Shown: positions 1-11,400 of the stretch, piece after piece
Layout: the number at the start of each line of letters is the position of its first letter
How positions within the stretch are numbered: position 1 is the stretch's first letter
Assembly: GCF_030253575.1 (NCBI RefSeq)
Contig: NC_080560.1
Coordinates: 39,169,001 to 39,233,000, forward strand
Direction of reading: 5' to 3'
Source of the DNA: Rhododendron vialii
Taxonomy: Eukaryota > Streptophyta > Magnoliopsida > Ericales > Ericaceae
Length of the DNA stretch: 64,000 nt
The notes under the pieces: generated by a model
Seen by the model: the letters and a program-made list of their open reading frames with translations, nothing else
The model's database searches: none
What the model was told of the DNA's origin: nothing
Translations under genes and position numbers: made by a program

Positions 1-565
1 CTACAGTTCAGATTTTGAATTAGATAAGATAATTTAAATCTGAATCAACGTTGGTATAACTAATGGTTCATATTTTCTCAAAAAAATTTATTGACCCTTA
101 CCAATAAGAATTATTAATTTCAGCAATAGGTTCTGAATTATTAATTTCTTCCCTAAAAGAATTCTTTTAAAATTTCAACCATTCAAATTATATTCGAACA
201 GTGAAATCGAAGCGGTGCTCCACTCTGCTGTAATTTGATGACAGTAGCCCCTTCGCTCCCTCAGCGGAGTAGATGGATATGGGGCCCACGCTGCCACTAA
301 ACGACACTCAGGAATCATCTCCTCTCACGGTGGGTCCCAAAACATAGACCTTTCCCTTCATTGGATAACCATGCCTTTTTAAAAACACTACGTGTAAAAA
401 ATGTTAAAATGGTACAGATAACAAAATGGAAAATAAAAAAAAAAACAAAATGGAAAAATTATAGTAAACGAAAATGACGATAATACCCACGGTCGTCTCC
501 TAGGCTATATATGGCCAAGCCCATCACCAATTCACCTCCTATGTTTTAGCCCATCTCTGCTCAAT

Positions 566-619
<54 letters not shown>

Positions 620-717
620 AAAAGGCACTGAAGATACATTTCTTCCTTCTTGTGTCTCTATAATTCCAGAGAGAGAGAGAGTGTGTGCGCGCGTCTGTGT
701 GGTGAAGAGAGGGAGCC
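1..717 (+). promoter_or_regulatory. Upstream region and 5' UTR of the AILP1-like gene
   Basis: Non-coding sequence ahead of the first gene. A TATA-like run (CTATATATGG) lies at about 504-513. It is followed by a GA microsatellite at 572-617 and a second short GA run near 669-680, then the ATG at 718. The transcription start is therefore probably around 535-550 (inferred). No gene is visible in 1-500, which is AT-rich. Confidence 0.5.
572..617 (+). repeat. (GA)n microsatellite in the 5' UTR
   Basis: About 23 uninterrupted GA units, roughly 100 bp upstream of the AILP1-like ATG. In plants GA/CT tracts near transcription starts can bind BBR/BPC (GAGA-binding) proteins; whether this one does is inference. 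Confidence 0.9.
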
Positions 718-3700
718 ATGTTGGGAGTATTCAGCAGCTCGATCGTGTCGCCACCGGACGAACTGGTAGCGGCCGGCAGCCGGACTCCGTCGCCGAAGAC
801 TAAGGCAGGGGCGCTGGTGAACCGGTTCCTTGAGACTAACCCTTCAGCCGTGTCCCTACAGATCGGAGACCATGCTCAGTTGGCCTTCACTCATCACAAC
901 CAGTCCCCTATACAGCCCAGGTATATTAACGTCAACGACCACAAAAATGAATTAGATCAATCGTAGAACGATATAAAGTCAAGGAAACCATCGGATGACT
1001 ATTTCGGAGTATGATTTTAGTCCAAACGGACGATTGCTGAATTGGCGCGCGTATTGAGGAATGTTTTAGCTAAATAATTGAATCAGATTTTTTTTTTCCT
1101 TATTCAAAATTTCTTCGCATTGTTTAGTTTTGTGTTAATTTTTTTTTTGTGAATTATCGATTCGTTTCGAGAAAAAGAATCTAATAGTATAAAATTATGA
1201 TCAAAGTCTTAAAAAAAATTCACTACAGACAAATACAATCTAAAACAACAAACAAACTTTTTGAATTATATTTGTCTTTATTAAAATACAGTAGTTTTGT
1301 TCCTAATTATTTACTTTTTCGTACCAGTCAATAATCTAATTTTTTTTGACACAAAATTAATAAATACAAATAAAATCAAATAAGAATAAAAAAGAATTTT
1401 GCTCAATTATTTTACAATATTGCTGTTCACTTAGTCAGCTGACCCCAAGTGATTGGGACATAAGACTCAGGCTCCGTTCCGGAACAAAAAATAAATTCTT
1501 ATTTTTTAAGAAGATAATTTCAAGCTAAAAAATTATAGGTTTATTGAAATCTAAAAATATGCAATATAGATCTTGTTTGGAAGATCTTGATGAGATCATT
1601 TATACGATGCAAAAAAAATTGAAAATTATTTTTCATTTACTTTATTTTTGAGTTTGAAAATGTGAAATAAGCTGCTTATTTTTGAAGAAGGTTTCTGAAA
1701 CGGGCCTCAGTTGGTTTTGGTTTTGCTGTTCACTTAGTCGACGGTCTGGTGACCCAACGGTTTGAACCGTTTGGTTGCCTAGGAAATGGAGGAAAATACT
1801 GGATTAGAAAACTGCTGAATGCGACTTGATCCGATAGAGGAGCGTGCAGATCTTCACGCGTTATGGGTGAATCAACTGTTGGTTCGCTCCGGCAGGAGAG
1901 CTGTTTTTCTCTTTTGTTGTTTTTTAGTTGTTGTTGCTTTTTCAGATTTCAGTTGTGCTTTGTTTTCTGAGGGTTTGAGCTAGGGGTCCGTTAGGATTCT
2001 CTACTACTTGGACCTAGATTGGTTCCTAATCTAGGCGTTTTGTCGGTCCTGCTTACAGGGGGTGCCTGTGTCGAAATCTTGGTAGTTTTGGTTCTTTCCG
2101 GTACCTTTTAATGAAATCTGTATTGCCTTCGAGCTCTGAAATGAAATTGACAGTTTCAAAAAAAAAAAGAAAACTGCTGAATTCTGTTAAATTCATACTA
2201 AATTATTTGTTTGGAAAATCTCGATAAGATCATTTATACGATGCAAAAAAAAAATTAAAAAGTTATTTTTCATTTACTTTATTTTTGAGTTTAAAAATAT
2301 GAAATAAACTATTTATTTTTTAAGAAGGTTTCTGGAACGGGCGTCAGTTTGGTTTTGATTTTTTTGTTCACTTAGTCGACGGTCCGGTGACCCAACGGTT
2401 TGAACCGTTTGGTTGCCTAGGAAATGGAGGAAAATACTGGATTAAAAAACTGCTGAATTCTGTTAAATTCATACTCAATTATTCTGATCCGACGGTCTGA
2501 AAACTGTTTGGCTACTCAGAAAATGGAGGAAAATACCGATTGCGTCTACGTTGATCTATCCACGTAATTCTACTGTTTGATTAGAAGTTTGTAGTATTAT
2601 AATCCCGTCGTATACCGCAATTTTACTTTTCCTTTCTATTTTTTTTGCTTTAGCATTGAATTTTTCCGTAGATAATGATTTGTTGTGTAGTGGAGTAACT
2701 TCGGATCGTACTCTGTAGTTAATCAAGCTGGTCCATGGTAGAAATCGTATGGCATGGACCATCACTTGGGCCCACCGGACAAGCCTATCTCCTGTCACAA
2801 ATTAGTTGACTTGGTTACAGTTTTATTCGGTGCAGATTCGACTATATTGCGGTGTTGATTTGTTTGTTTGTTGGGCATATTTTTTTAGGACGTCTTAAAA
2901 AATTATCTATATTTTTTAATTTATAATATTTTATATATTTAATATGGATATCGTTTGATAAATTTTAATTAATTTTTTTAAACAAAATTTTGAAATGATA
3001 AAAGATATTATAGATTGGAAGATATAAATAATTTTTTGTAAGGCGCAAACAAGAAACAGACACAACAAAGTGGGACGGAAGGAGTATTATATATATACTC
3101 TCCGAGCTGGATTTCAACTTTTCTTTCACGCTTTTCTGCTCGTTGTCGCGAATCTTATACTATATACTCTCCCAGCTGGAGTACTTTTTTTGTTCGATGA
3201 ATTTTTTTTTTTTTTTGGGGGTTAATATATGAGCAGGGATTAGTAGGTGTATTAGAGTTAGCACATGGAGTCCAAAAACTATCCATAGTCCTCACCTCCG
3301 AAGCTCCGCCCCCTAGAACTCGAACCCTGGTCACCACTTGGGAGAGGTAGATGAGCAACCAACTTCACTAGAAGTGGTTCTCTTGTTTGACGATTAGGGG
3401 TGTTCAGTCTAGCTTACATGCACCTCAATTATTCTCCTTTTTGGTCTGTTCAAAAGTAGGTCATCTACACCGGTATTTGAGGATTTACGAGAGATTTTCC
3501 CTCTCGCGGCAGACCCAAGAGTTGCCAAATTTCAAAAGATGCTCTTGTTCTACTCTCTGTCTGCTTTAGCTCAAATTCACACCCCTGAGTTTCGTGCTCG
3601 TATTGTAAGATCATCTCCCCTCCTTACTCAAATTTGAACTCAAACTTAAATTCGAGTAAAAATTATCCAAAACACCACTCCAATCCTTACTTAAACTCAT

Positions 3701-6700
3701 ACTAAATTTGAGTTTTACTCGGATTTTTTCCCAAATTTGGTTCGAACCGAATCTTTACTCAAATTTTGAAGGCTATTTTCTCCCCTTCAAATTTACAACT
3801 ATGCTATTAATGAAACCTTTACTCAAATTTATGCCTAGATTTGTATTTGCCCATTGGATTGCGTCATACCAAATCAAGTTTTTACCCAAATTTTTATTTA
3901 ACCTTCGGTAAAAAAATTGAGTAAGAAGTGGAGATGTTCTAATTCAGATAAAAAGATCGCTTGGGCCATGCATGTGGTGTCACGATTCCTCCATGAGCCA
4001 TTGAGCCCTTTCCATTCTTTCCTCTCTTTTTTCTTCGTTGTAAGCCTAGCTTTTTTGTTAGAATTCAGTGAACATGCCGGTTTTCGAGGCCAGAGGCCAT
4101 GGCTGCCTCAAAAATAATAAAGCAATAAACGCTCCAAAAAAGATATTTTGGAAAGCGATTTGTTTTGTGATTGTGGAATTTTCTGGATCACGAGGTTGGT
4201 GAATTAACCTACTCACTGTCCGTGTCAAAGTGGGGGTTATATATCACTTTGGTCCAGAAATACTCCATAGTCACACCTCTTTTCTACCTTTGATGGTGAT
4301 TCCATGGGTCCGACCTGGTTGAACTTTCCACTAATTATGAAAACTGAAATAAATACTGCGTTGGGGACAATAATTTTTTTTGTCAATGTTAGTGGAAAAT
4401 CTTCAAGTTCACATAATTGTCTGTCTGATTTATGATATAGCATTGGGTAAAAGCATAATGAGTTTAGTGCTCCTCTATGAGGTTACAGGTTTCATTCCTA
4501 TAGAAGCCAAACATTTCAAATCCTGGGGCCACTGGGGGTTATGCTTGGTCGTTAACTTTGTGGCCCGGGAATTAGTCAATGTGTGCGCAAACTGGTCCGG
4601 ACATCCGGTTATTTGAAAAAAAAAGAGAGCATAATAATGAGTTTAGACTTTTTAGTGGTCTGTTTGGGGAGATTTCATGGGTTGGACTACAAAACAAATG
4701 GTTGTACCCTTCCTTTAATCACTAAACCCATGACTGATTGCGTGTTCTTCTAGATTGTCATGTGTCATTATTGTGGGCACTCCATCACATGGTAGGCTAG
4801 AAATAAGCTAAACACTTTTGTTTGTGAATTCTAACTCAACAAGAGCTGTGTCACTCTTTGCCTTTTGAGACATGAAAATAGGCCATATGTATTCACATAT
4901 TTTAACTAGGTAATAGTAGAGGTTTTTTCATTTGTAAATACTCTTTCGTTTTGTTATCTCACAATCATAAACGGTAAACCTACACCAACATGGAAGGGAA
5001 ACAAAAGGGTAGAATCCCAATCCTATATCTCAAAACAACGTTTCCATGCATCTTTCCCTCTCCTATACTGGTGATAAAAGAAAATAATTAGTGATCGACT
5101 TCGGATGTCTCATATAGTGCAACCTAGTTTTTGGAATATTACAAATGATTTGTGAAACAAACATTAATGGGAAAAAACACCCCTTCTTTTCATGTTTTTA
5201 TTTTACACCCTCATATGTTATCATGGAGTTCCAAATTCACTTGTGTGATGATGCAGAACAGTTTGAAGTTATGATCTGAAAAAACTAACTCTAGGTGTTG
5301 CTTTACCCGTCTTTTATCAACTCTAAATTTTTTGGACTCGAACTAACAACCATTTGAATGATGGGAATCACAGATCGTTCGCAGTGAAAGATGAGATATT
5401 CTGCTTGTTTGAAGGAGCACTTGACAACTTGGGGAGTCTGAAACAGCAGTATGGATTGGGCAAGTCTGCAAATGAGGTGGTTTTGGTCATTGAAGCTTAC
5501 AAGGCACTTCGTGACAGGGCACCTTATCCACCTAACCATGTTGTGGGTCACCTTGAAGGCAACTTTGCCTTCGTTGTCTTTGACAAGTCTACCTCCACCT
5601 TGTTTGTGGCTACTGTGAGTGCCCTCTTCCATTAGTGTTTCAGAACTTCTTTTAGAAAATTGCATTTGAGAAAACAAACACTCTTCGTGTTCATATATAC
5701 TTTTCAAGGGAAATGTTTTTTTTTTTTTGGTTGAAAAGCATTTGTGTGTGCGCGCACGCGCGTGTGCTTTTTCTTCGAAATGGATTTCTCCCCACAAGCT
5801 TCCTGCAAACAAAAACATTGAAATCCATCAATCAAACGTGTTTTCTCATGAAAAGTGTTTCACTTCTCCCCCTACCAAACTCGGCCTTGTTAAAGATGTT
5901 ATTGCTTTGACTTTAACACAATTGGGTTGGTGTATGGTGTGACAGGATCAATTTGGTAAGGTTCCTCTGTATTGGGGAATTACTGCTGATGGGTATGTAG
6001 CTTTTGCTAATGATGCTGATTTGCTCAAAGGTGCTTGTGGCAAGTCGCTGGCTTCTTTCCCTCAAGGTGGGTTAGCGTAATCATCTTTGTGGTTTAGTTC
6101 ATTTATGACCAACTTTATAGGATGAAATGGACTAATAAACTTAAAAGAATAATGACAATGCAGCAGTGGTCATTATGCACAATTTAGCCCTGATGGGCGC
6201 GAGAAATGTGCTTGAAAATGTCTTAAAAGTGGTTTCGAAAATGTGAAGGTATTTGGAAACATGTGACTAGTGTCCCAAGACTCTATTTTGGCATTTTGCT
6301 CCACTTTAGAACAGACCTAGAAATGACCTATGGCCTTTAGGTTTCTCTTATCAAAGATTAATGAAATTCTTTTTATGTCGTCAAAAAAAGAAAAAAAAAA
6401 AACATTGCCCTTTAGGTGTATAACTTTTTACTCTATTTTGGCGTTACATAAATTCCAAGGATCACAAATGAAATTCCAAAAAACCTTTTGGCAAACAAAA
6501 CATGAGAACTACATGAAACTACTCATGTTGTTAGTTAGTCGGATTTTCCCTTTATTCTCTTGTTTGAAAACAATGCCATTGCATTTTACAGGATGTTTTT
6601 ACTCCACGGCAGTTGGAGAAACAGTTGGAGAACTGAGAAGCTATGAGAATCCTAAGAACAAGATTACTGCTGTTCCGGCTAGAGAGGAAGAAATTTGGGG

Positions 6701-7445
6701 TGCAAAATTCATGGTAAAATGATTGCTTAACTTTAAGTAGAAATAGATTAGATTCATGTTTGCAATTTACATGGGTGCTAGTTAATGTTGGAGACAATTC
6801 ATGTTTGCAATTTACATGGGTGCTAGTTAATGTTGGGGACAACTACTTGAAAACATTTTAATTCATGTACAACTGCCTAAATTGATGCATCATATAATGT
6901 CAAACCCCAACCCTAGGTCAATGTCATTGCTGAATGAAGATTAGTGTCAATGACTTGTTGCAACTCTTAGGCTATATGTCTTCCGTCTGAATCACAAGAA
7001 GATTGACGTATTTTTATAGCAAAGGCTGTAATAGGAAATGCATTCAAGTTATTTCAGGGATGAAAAACTATCAGGTATTGGTAAACTAAAATCAAGACGA
7101 TACACGCCCGACTAGCTTCATCTATCAAATTGCTAATGAGTTTTTCCGGTCAATAGCCCTTTTTGTCTGGATGGAAGTCACATATATTCCGAATAACAGT
7201 TGTCTTGTGAATATAGTGATGATTTCCCCCCTTTAGAGTTCTTTATATATAACGTCGCGTTGCAGTGTTGATTTCGTTTTAACTTGTTTGTAAACCTCAT
7301 GTGGCATAATTGTGTCCCCAACTCAACTCACTTAAAAGAAATACACTTGGAACCACGTATCCTTTATTTCTAACACAGCCACAATGTGGATTTTTGGATG
7401 ACATTTCAGGTGGAAGGGCCAACAGTTATTGCAGCCACAAAGTAG
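718..7445 (+). CDS. AILP1: AILP1/TSJT1-like aluminium-induced protein (DUF3700; YGL and LRDR motifs)
   Basis: Five exons give 240 aa: 718-920, 5374-5614, 5946-6066, 6592-6713 and 7410-7445. All junctions are GT-AG with consistent phase. The product belongs to the plant 'stem-specific protein TSJT1 / aluminium-induced protein' family, which has a class II glutamine-amidotransferase-like fold and no proven catalytic role. It begins MLGVFSSSIVSPP, the usual start of the AILP1 subgroup. The signature motifs are YGL (residues 94-96) and LRDR (113-116), followed by the conserved GKVPLYWGITADGYVAF block and ENPKNKITAVPA. The length agrees with Arabidopsis AILP1 (about 234 aa). Exon 4 carries a 12-bp tandem duplication that adds four residues (ETVG) relative to the family. 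Intron 1 is 4.45 kb and full of repeats. The encoded protein is probably cytosolic or membrane-associated; its biochemical function is not known. Confidence 0.95.
1573..2540. repeat. Tandem duplication of a ~275-bp unit in AILP1 intron 1, with a partial third copy
   Basis: The segment starting near 1573 (TTGTTTGGAAGATC...) is repeated from about 2209 to 2484 with minor changes. Shared blocks include the GATCATTTATACGATGC motif and a stretch with CCCAACGGTTTGAACCG followed by GGAAATGGAGGAAAATAC. A shortened third copy of the last block is at 2486-2540. The first copy is interrupted by the insertion at 1821-2167; without it both copies are about 275 bp. Confidence 0.8.
1821..2167 (+). mobile_element. 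5'-truncated LINE-type (poly-A) retrotransposon insertion with a perfect 15-bp target-site duplication
   Basis: A 347-bp segment ending in an A-run is bracketed by AGAAAACTGCTGAAT at 1806-1820 and 2168-2182. The sister repeat copy at 2443-2465 shows the uninterrupted, empty-site arrangement. Target-site duplication plus a poly-A tail with no terminal repeats is the mark of target-primed reverse transcription. The segment is probably the 3' UTR end of an L1-type LINE; a retrocopied mRNA end is the alternative. No coding capacity is visible. Confidence 0.8.
2880..3085. mobile_element. MITE-like AT-rich remnant ending in a GGGACGGAAGGAGTAT motif
   Basis: A very AT-rich stretch ends with GTGGGACGGAAGGAGTAT at about 3070-3087. 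This resembles the CTCCCTCCGTCCC terminal motif of Stowaway/mariner-type plant MITEs. The matching left terminus was not clearly found, so this is a remnant call. Confidence 0.35.
3201..3382 (-). mobile_element. SINE (tRNA-derived) in AILP1 intron 1, minus strand
   Basis: On the minus strand the element carries a pol III box-B-like motif (GGTTCGAGTTC, about 3311-3321) and ends in a run of A (plus-strand T-run near 3201-3217). The flanks are TTGTTCGATGA (3190-3200) and TTGTTTGACGA (3383-3393), an 11-bp target-site duplication with two differences. This identifies a short, non-autonomous retrotransposon of about 180 bp. Confidence 0.6.
3609..3939. mobile_element. MITE with ~23-bp terminal inverted repeats in AILP1 intron 1
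   Basis: The left end (GATCATCTCC...CTTACTCAA, 3609-3631) and the reverse complement of the right end (3917-3939) match at about 20 of 23 positions. The interior is AT-rich with repeated CTCAAATTT motifs and no coding capacity. The flanking bases could be a 3-bp TAA/TTA duplication, which would suggest PIF/Harbinger, but this is not certain. Confidence 0.6.
3940..5373. other. Remainder of AILP1 intron 1, no recognised feature
   Basis: AT-rich intronic sequence up to the exon 2 acceptor. Short open frames occur here, but none resembles a known protein. I see no clear transposon termini. Confidence 0.5.
6752..6841. repeat. Tandem duplication, 45-bp unit x2 (AILP1 intron 4)
   Basis: Two adjacent 45-bp copies (6752-6796 and 6797-6841) beginning ATTCATGTTTGCAATTTAC; they differ at one position (GAGACA / GGGACA). 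Confidence 0.9.
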
Positions 7446-7452
7446 GAGAAGA

Positions 7453-7578
7453 TTATCTCGCGTCTCTGTACCCGCCCCTACCCTATTAATGCCTCCATGG
7501 GGGGCAAAATGGGGTTTATCTCGCGTCTCTGTACCTCGCCCCTACCCTATTAATGCCTCCATGGGGGCCAAAATGGGG
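7453..7578. repeat. Tandem duplication, 63-bp unit x2, just after the AILP1 stop codon
   Basis: Units at 7453-7515 and 7516-7578 start TTATCTCGCGTCTCTGTACC and differ by only a few bases. They begin 8 bp after the TAG and so lie in the 3' UTR. Near identity indicates a recent duplication. Confidence 0.9.
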
Positions 7579-8161
7579 AATGAAAGGCAATGAGTTGGGT
7601 CATGTAAATAAGTGAAATGAGAGTTTGTTTGTGGCTGTTGGGGGAATGGACAAGAGGGAAGAGGTAGGATTTTCCTGTCTACGTGGTTGTGCCTTCGGTT
7701 AGAATGCAATGAGTTGGTGGTTTTCCTTCTTGGGTAGCTTGCACTTTGGGCAAGATCTTTGTGTTGCTTCAGTTATTGTACAGCTACTATATCTTGGTCT
7801 AATAAAGTTGTCTGGATCACTTTTTAGAACCCTCTTTAGAACTGTTCTTTTCTTTCTGCATTGCGAAAACGCGATACGTATTATTTGGAAAATTCAGTTT
7901 TTGCGCTCTCCTTTACGCTCGTTTTATGTTTTTTATTCATGTGAGAAATTGTAATATTATCCTAGTACGTTAAAGAAAATACGGGAAGGATTGTATTGTA
8001 ATTTCACCTGAATGACGACATAGAAGGAATTGCAGTTGGATGGATAAGGGAGTTCTAGCCATTCTATGATCATTTGTGATCCTATGGTCGTAATTGTAGT
8101 CGATCGGAAAGGGCTTAGCTATGATCATTTGTGATCCTGTAATGGTTTGGGGGGAGTAATT

Positions 8162-8404
8162 TTTTAGTAGTCCGGGAACACTGCCACGTGGTGCTCCAAA
8201 CCATCTCAGAACCACATATTTATGTGTTATTCATACATTTAGTCGTGGATTCCACGAGAATGTGTGGTTATGGAGTGGTTCGGAGCACCATGTGGCAATG
8301 CTCTTGGATTACAGAATAATTTCACACTACGAGAATGTGTGGTTATGGAGTGGTTCGGAGCACCATGTGGCAATGCTCTTAGATTACAGAATAATTTCAC
8401 ACTA
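8162..8404. mobile_element. Foldback MITE with a tandemly duplicated right arm
   Basis: The segment 8162-8216 is the inverted complement of 8262-8318 (shared core GGAGCACCA(C/T)GTGGCA(A/G)TG). The right arm is then duplicated: 75-bp units at 8255-8329 and 8330-8404 differ at one base. The arm contains CACGTG. The structure is a small hairpin-forming element without coding capacity; its termini and superfamily were not resolved. Confidence 0.6.
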
Positions 8405-8484
8405 AGGGGTGATGTAGAGATTGTGGTCGATGGTCTGGAACTAATACATAACTTTTAACTTTCATAAGCTTTAATCGCTACGGA

Positions 8485-8630
8485 AAATCCAAAGCTGTAG
8501 CTCAAGTGATCGTAAGTGGACTTAGGTGTTAGTGCGTGGGGTGGGATCTCATGTTCAAGTCAATGGAGCGAACTTGGTCTGTCTTACTGTCTTAGTAATG
8601 TAACTCACATCTCTGACAGAAAAAAACAGG
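8485..8630 (+). mobile_element. SINE-like tRNA-derived segment
   Basis: Box-A-like TAGCTCAAGTGATCG near 8498 is followed about 50 bp later by box-B-like TGTTCAAGTC near 8551. An A-run ends the segment near 8619-8626. Target-site duplications were not found, so this is a moderate call at best. Confidence 0.35.
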
Positions 8631-9643
8631 TCTATTGTGACAATTTAAATGTTATTTTAACATTTGTTACAAATCACTTATTTAAGATTTATTTCCTAAT
8701 ATTTTCAGATGCGAAATTAGTAACTGGAATCCCGTGTAAAGTTTTGGTAACAAATGTCTCAATAGCTATTATAATTAAGGCTAATGATTTTGTCACTACC
8801 CTATTTGTTTTTATTATGGTAAATTTACTAAAACACCCTTACACTTGATTATGCTAATTTTTTCTCACTTTCCAAATGTAAGGATATTTTAGTAAATTCA
8901 TCCTAATAAAAATAAAAAGAGAGTAGCAAAATCAGTTGCCATAATTAATTAAGTTATGCACATACAGAGTCAGCGAGGAACGTTATATTATTCTACAGTA
9001 AAACAAAGTTTACACCAGGATTATTTTTAAAAAATGCATACACACTTTTTTGCGGCACCTCGTACAATATTTTTTGTTAATTTTCTTTTTACATTTGCGG
9101 TCTTCTTTCTAACTTTCTCCTTGTATTACACATCTCTACAAATTTGCAATTTTTTTATTGCACAATTCATTCGTTTCTATTTTCATGACTAGTAGCTTTT
9201 CTTTCAATTTTCACTAAATTGTTCTATGGACCCTTTATGAATATGAGGTGATCGTAACACAATATATATAAGACTCGTGATTCAGGCAATCTAATCATTC
9301 GTGTGTAAGGCAGATGACCCAACAATTGTTTTTGAAAAAATAGGTCAAAAGATCGAATGACTTTGTATATTGGTAGGCATTATTTTCTGTGGTTTTCTTT
9401 CTTGACCGACTCTTATACCTCTTTGATTGATAGAAGCATCCGATTGCAAATTCTATTCCAAACGGGTAAGGATCCCTTTGTCCCTCCCTTTTATTTCCGC
9501 TTGATCGTGTGTGAGCCGCACTTTTCAAAAAACATCAAAAAACTATCAAAATTATGGTAGTATATATTTATGCTCCTAGTATTCGCTTGGTGGATAAGTT
9601 CCTATTTCATGGACAAGGCTTACAAAATGATATCTGTCCATAG

Positions 9644-10733
9644 CTATTTAATTTCCTCCAATACTTCAGGATTTGCATCATTGTGAACTTTCCTGTAATT
9701 TGTTTGCAAAAAATCAAAAATGTCGTAAAGAAAGAGGGGAAAAAAAGTACCCGAGGGTAATTGATTAGAATTTAGAACTAAAGATCTTCTGTCCATTCGA
9801 TTGGGGATCGGAATCGGTTTGGTGTGATTTGGTCCATTCAGAAAGTTTTGGTCATTCAGAATTTTTCGGTTGTGCTTCAAAAGATTTTGGGCCACAAGCA
9901 TGAAGAAAAGCAAGAACAATTTAGATTTCATGTACATATAAGTCTTGTGATTTAGTGGACTGGGGCCCAAAATGCTACGAAATTGCAGCAGCAAAATTTA
10001 ACAAAGAAATAACAGTAAGAAACTCCTGGGTAGTAGTATTACAAGGCACCTGTTTTTTATTGCGAGTGTTTCGACTGCTACACGAGCTACTGGTTTGTTG
10101 GGACTCCTAACCTAACAAGGAACTGATACACAAAGCGGTAGAGGAGTTTGAGGTGTTTTTGTTTAGCCACGAGCAAGTGAAAGAAGTAGCGAGAAGGGGA
10201 AGAGGATAGAGAGAATCGGGGGGCGAGGGCAAGGGAAGGCGAAGGAGGAGGTCTTTAAGGAGAGTTTTGTTTTGGGTGTGGTGGGAAATGAGGCGGAGAG
10301 ACAGGATGCGGTGGCTGTGGAAGAGGTGGAGGGGGTGGATAATTATAATAAGAGGTGGGGGTGCACTTATGGAGCCAAAATATCTAAAATGCCATTTTAC
10401 CTATGATCTAACGGAGATTAACTGTCCACATCCGCAAAACTGTTACCAATTTGATGGATTGGGACAGAAGAGGGAATTTTGATTAACGGAAGATTATTTT
10501 AGGAGTAAAATTGATTTTTTTAAAAAAGTTTGAGAGTCTAATTGAAATTGAGCGTATAGTTTGGGGGTATTTTGAATTTTTTCCTATTTAATTTCCTCCA
10601 ATACTTCAGGATTTGCATGTTTGTGACCTTTCCTGGAATTTGTTTGCAAAAATGTCATAAGAAAATAGGAAAGATGTTAGAAAGAGAGAAAAAAAAAATG
10701 CCCGAGGGTAATTGATTAGAACTAAAGATCTTC
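9644..10733. repeat. Pair of ~150-bp direct repeats 940 bp apart
   Basis: 9644-9789 and 10584-10733 share about 85-90% identity, from CTATTTAATTTCCTCCAATA through CCCGAGGGTAATTGATTAGA to AAAGATCTTC. They flank about 795 bp that include a purine-rich tract (10150-10340). They could be a local duplication or degenerate terminal repeats; no primer-binding site was seen. Confidence 0.75.
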
Positions 10734-11142
10734 ATGTGCCTTGTGTCTTTCACACAATCACAAATCAACTGAATATAAATAGGGGGGTGGCTCACGAGTT
10801 TAATATGCCCATGAAAATGCGATTTCTATTTTCTGCCCCCGTGTCGGTGGATAAGTTTTGACGGTTAGGGGATGAAAGCAATTTCATTCACACTTATTTT
10901 TGTGGGTGTAACTTCATTCACATTTGATGATGTATGTCATGAGTTCTGTTTTGATGAGCAGAATCAATTATTTTCATACGAATTGATTAGTTAGGAAACA
11001 AAGGAAAAATTTACGTCAATTAGATCTCGGCAAGTACTTGATCAAAAGGATCAATTCTGGTCGCTTCAATTTTGGAACGAAAAATTAAGTTTTTTGATCA
11101 TGTAAGTTAAGTCATCTAAAAGGTATTTTCTAGTTACTATTC

Positions 11143-11400
11143 CAAAAGAAATTGATAGCTCGTTTAGGAGTATAAGTTGGGCCGGGCCAGTACGAGCACA
11201 ATACTTTTAAAAAGTTGGTAGTTGACACAACATGACATAGTGCGACACAAAAAACTAGATTGGGTCGGGCAATGCCACTAAATTGGCACAAAAGAAATTG
11301 ATAGCTCCTTCAGGTTAGTACGAGCTCAATTTGTAAAAAAGTTGGCGCAACATGGCATAGTGCGACACAGAAAAACTAGAATGGGTCGGGCAATGCCATT
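11143..11400. repeat. Imperfect tandem repeat, ~110-146-bp units
   Basis: The segment AAAAGAAATTGATAGCTC... through GGGTCGGGCAATGCCA recurs starting near 11143 and 11289. Together with the CGACACGAC-rich sequence up to 11960, it looks like an old transposon remnant of unknown class. Confidence 0.6.

Noticed and set aside
5303-5818. 171-codon minus-strand frame opposite AILP1 exon 2
   Set aside because: It is antisense to a clearly conserved exon and has no homology of its own.
6330-6722. 130-codon frame running through AILP1 exon 4 from the intron
   Set aside because: Only the part after 6592 is coding; the rest is read-through of intron 3 in the same frame.
8485-8630. A functional tRNA gene
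   Set aside because: Only box-A- and box-B-like motifs are present; no cloverleaf with acceptor stem can be drawn, so a SINE head is more likely.
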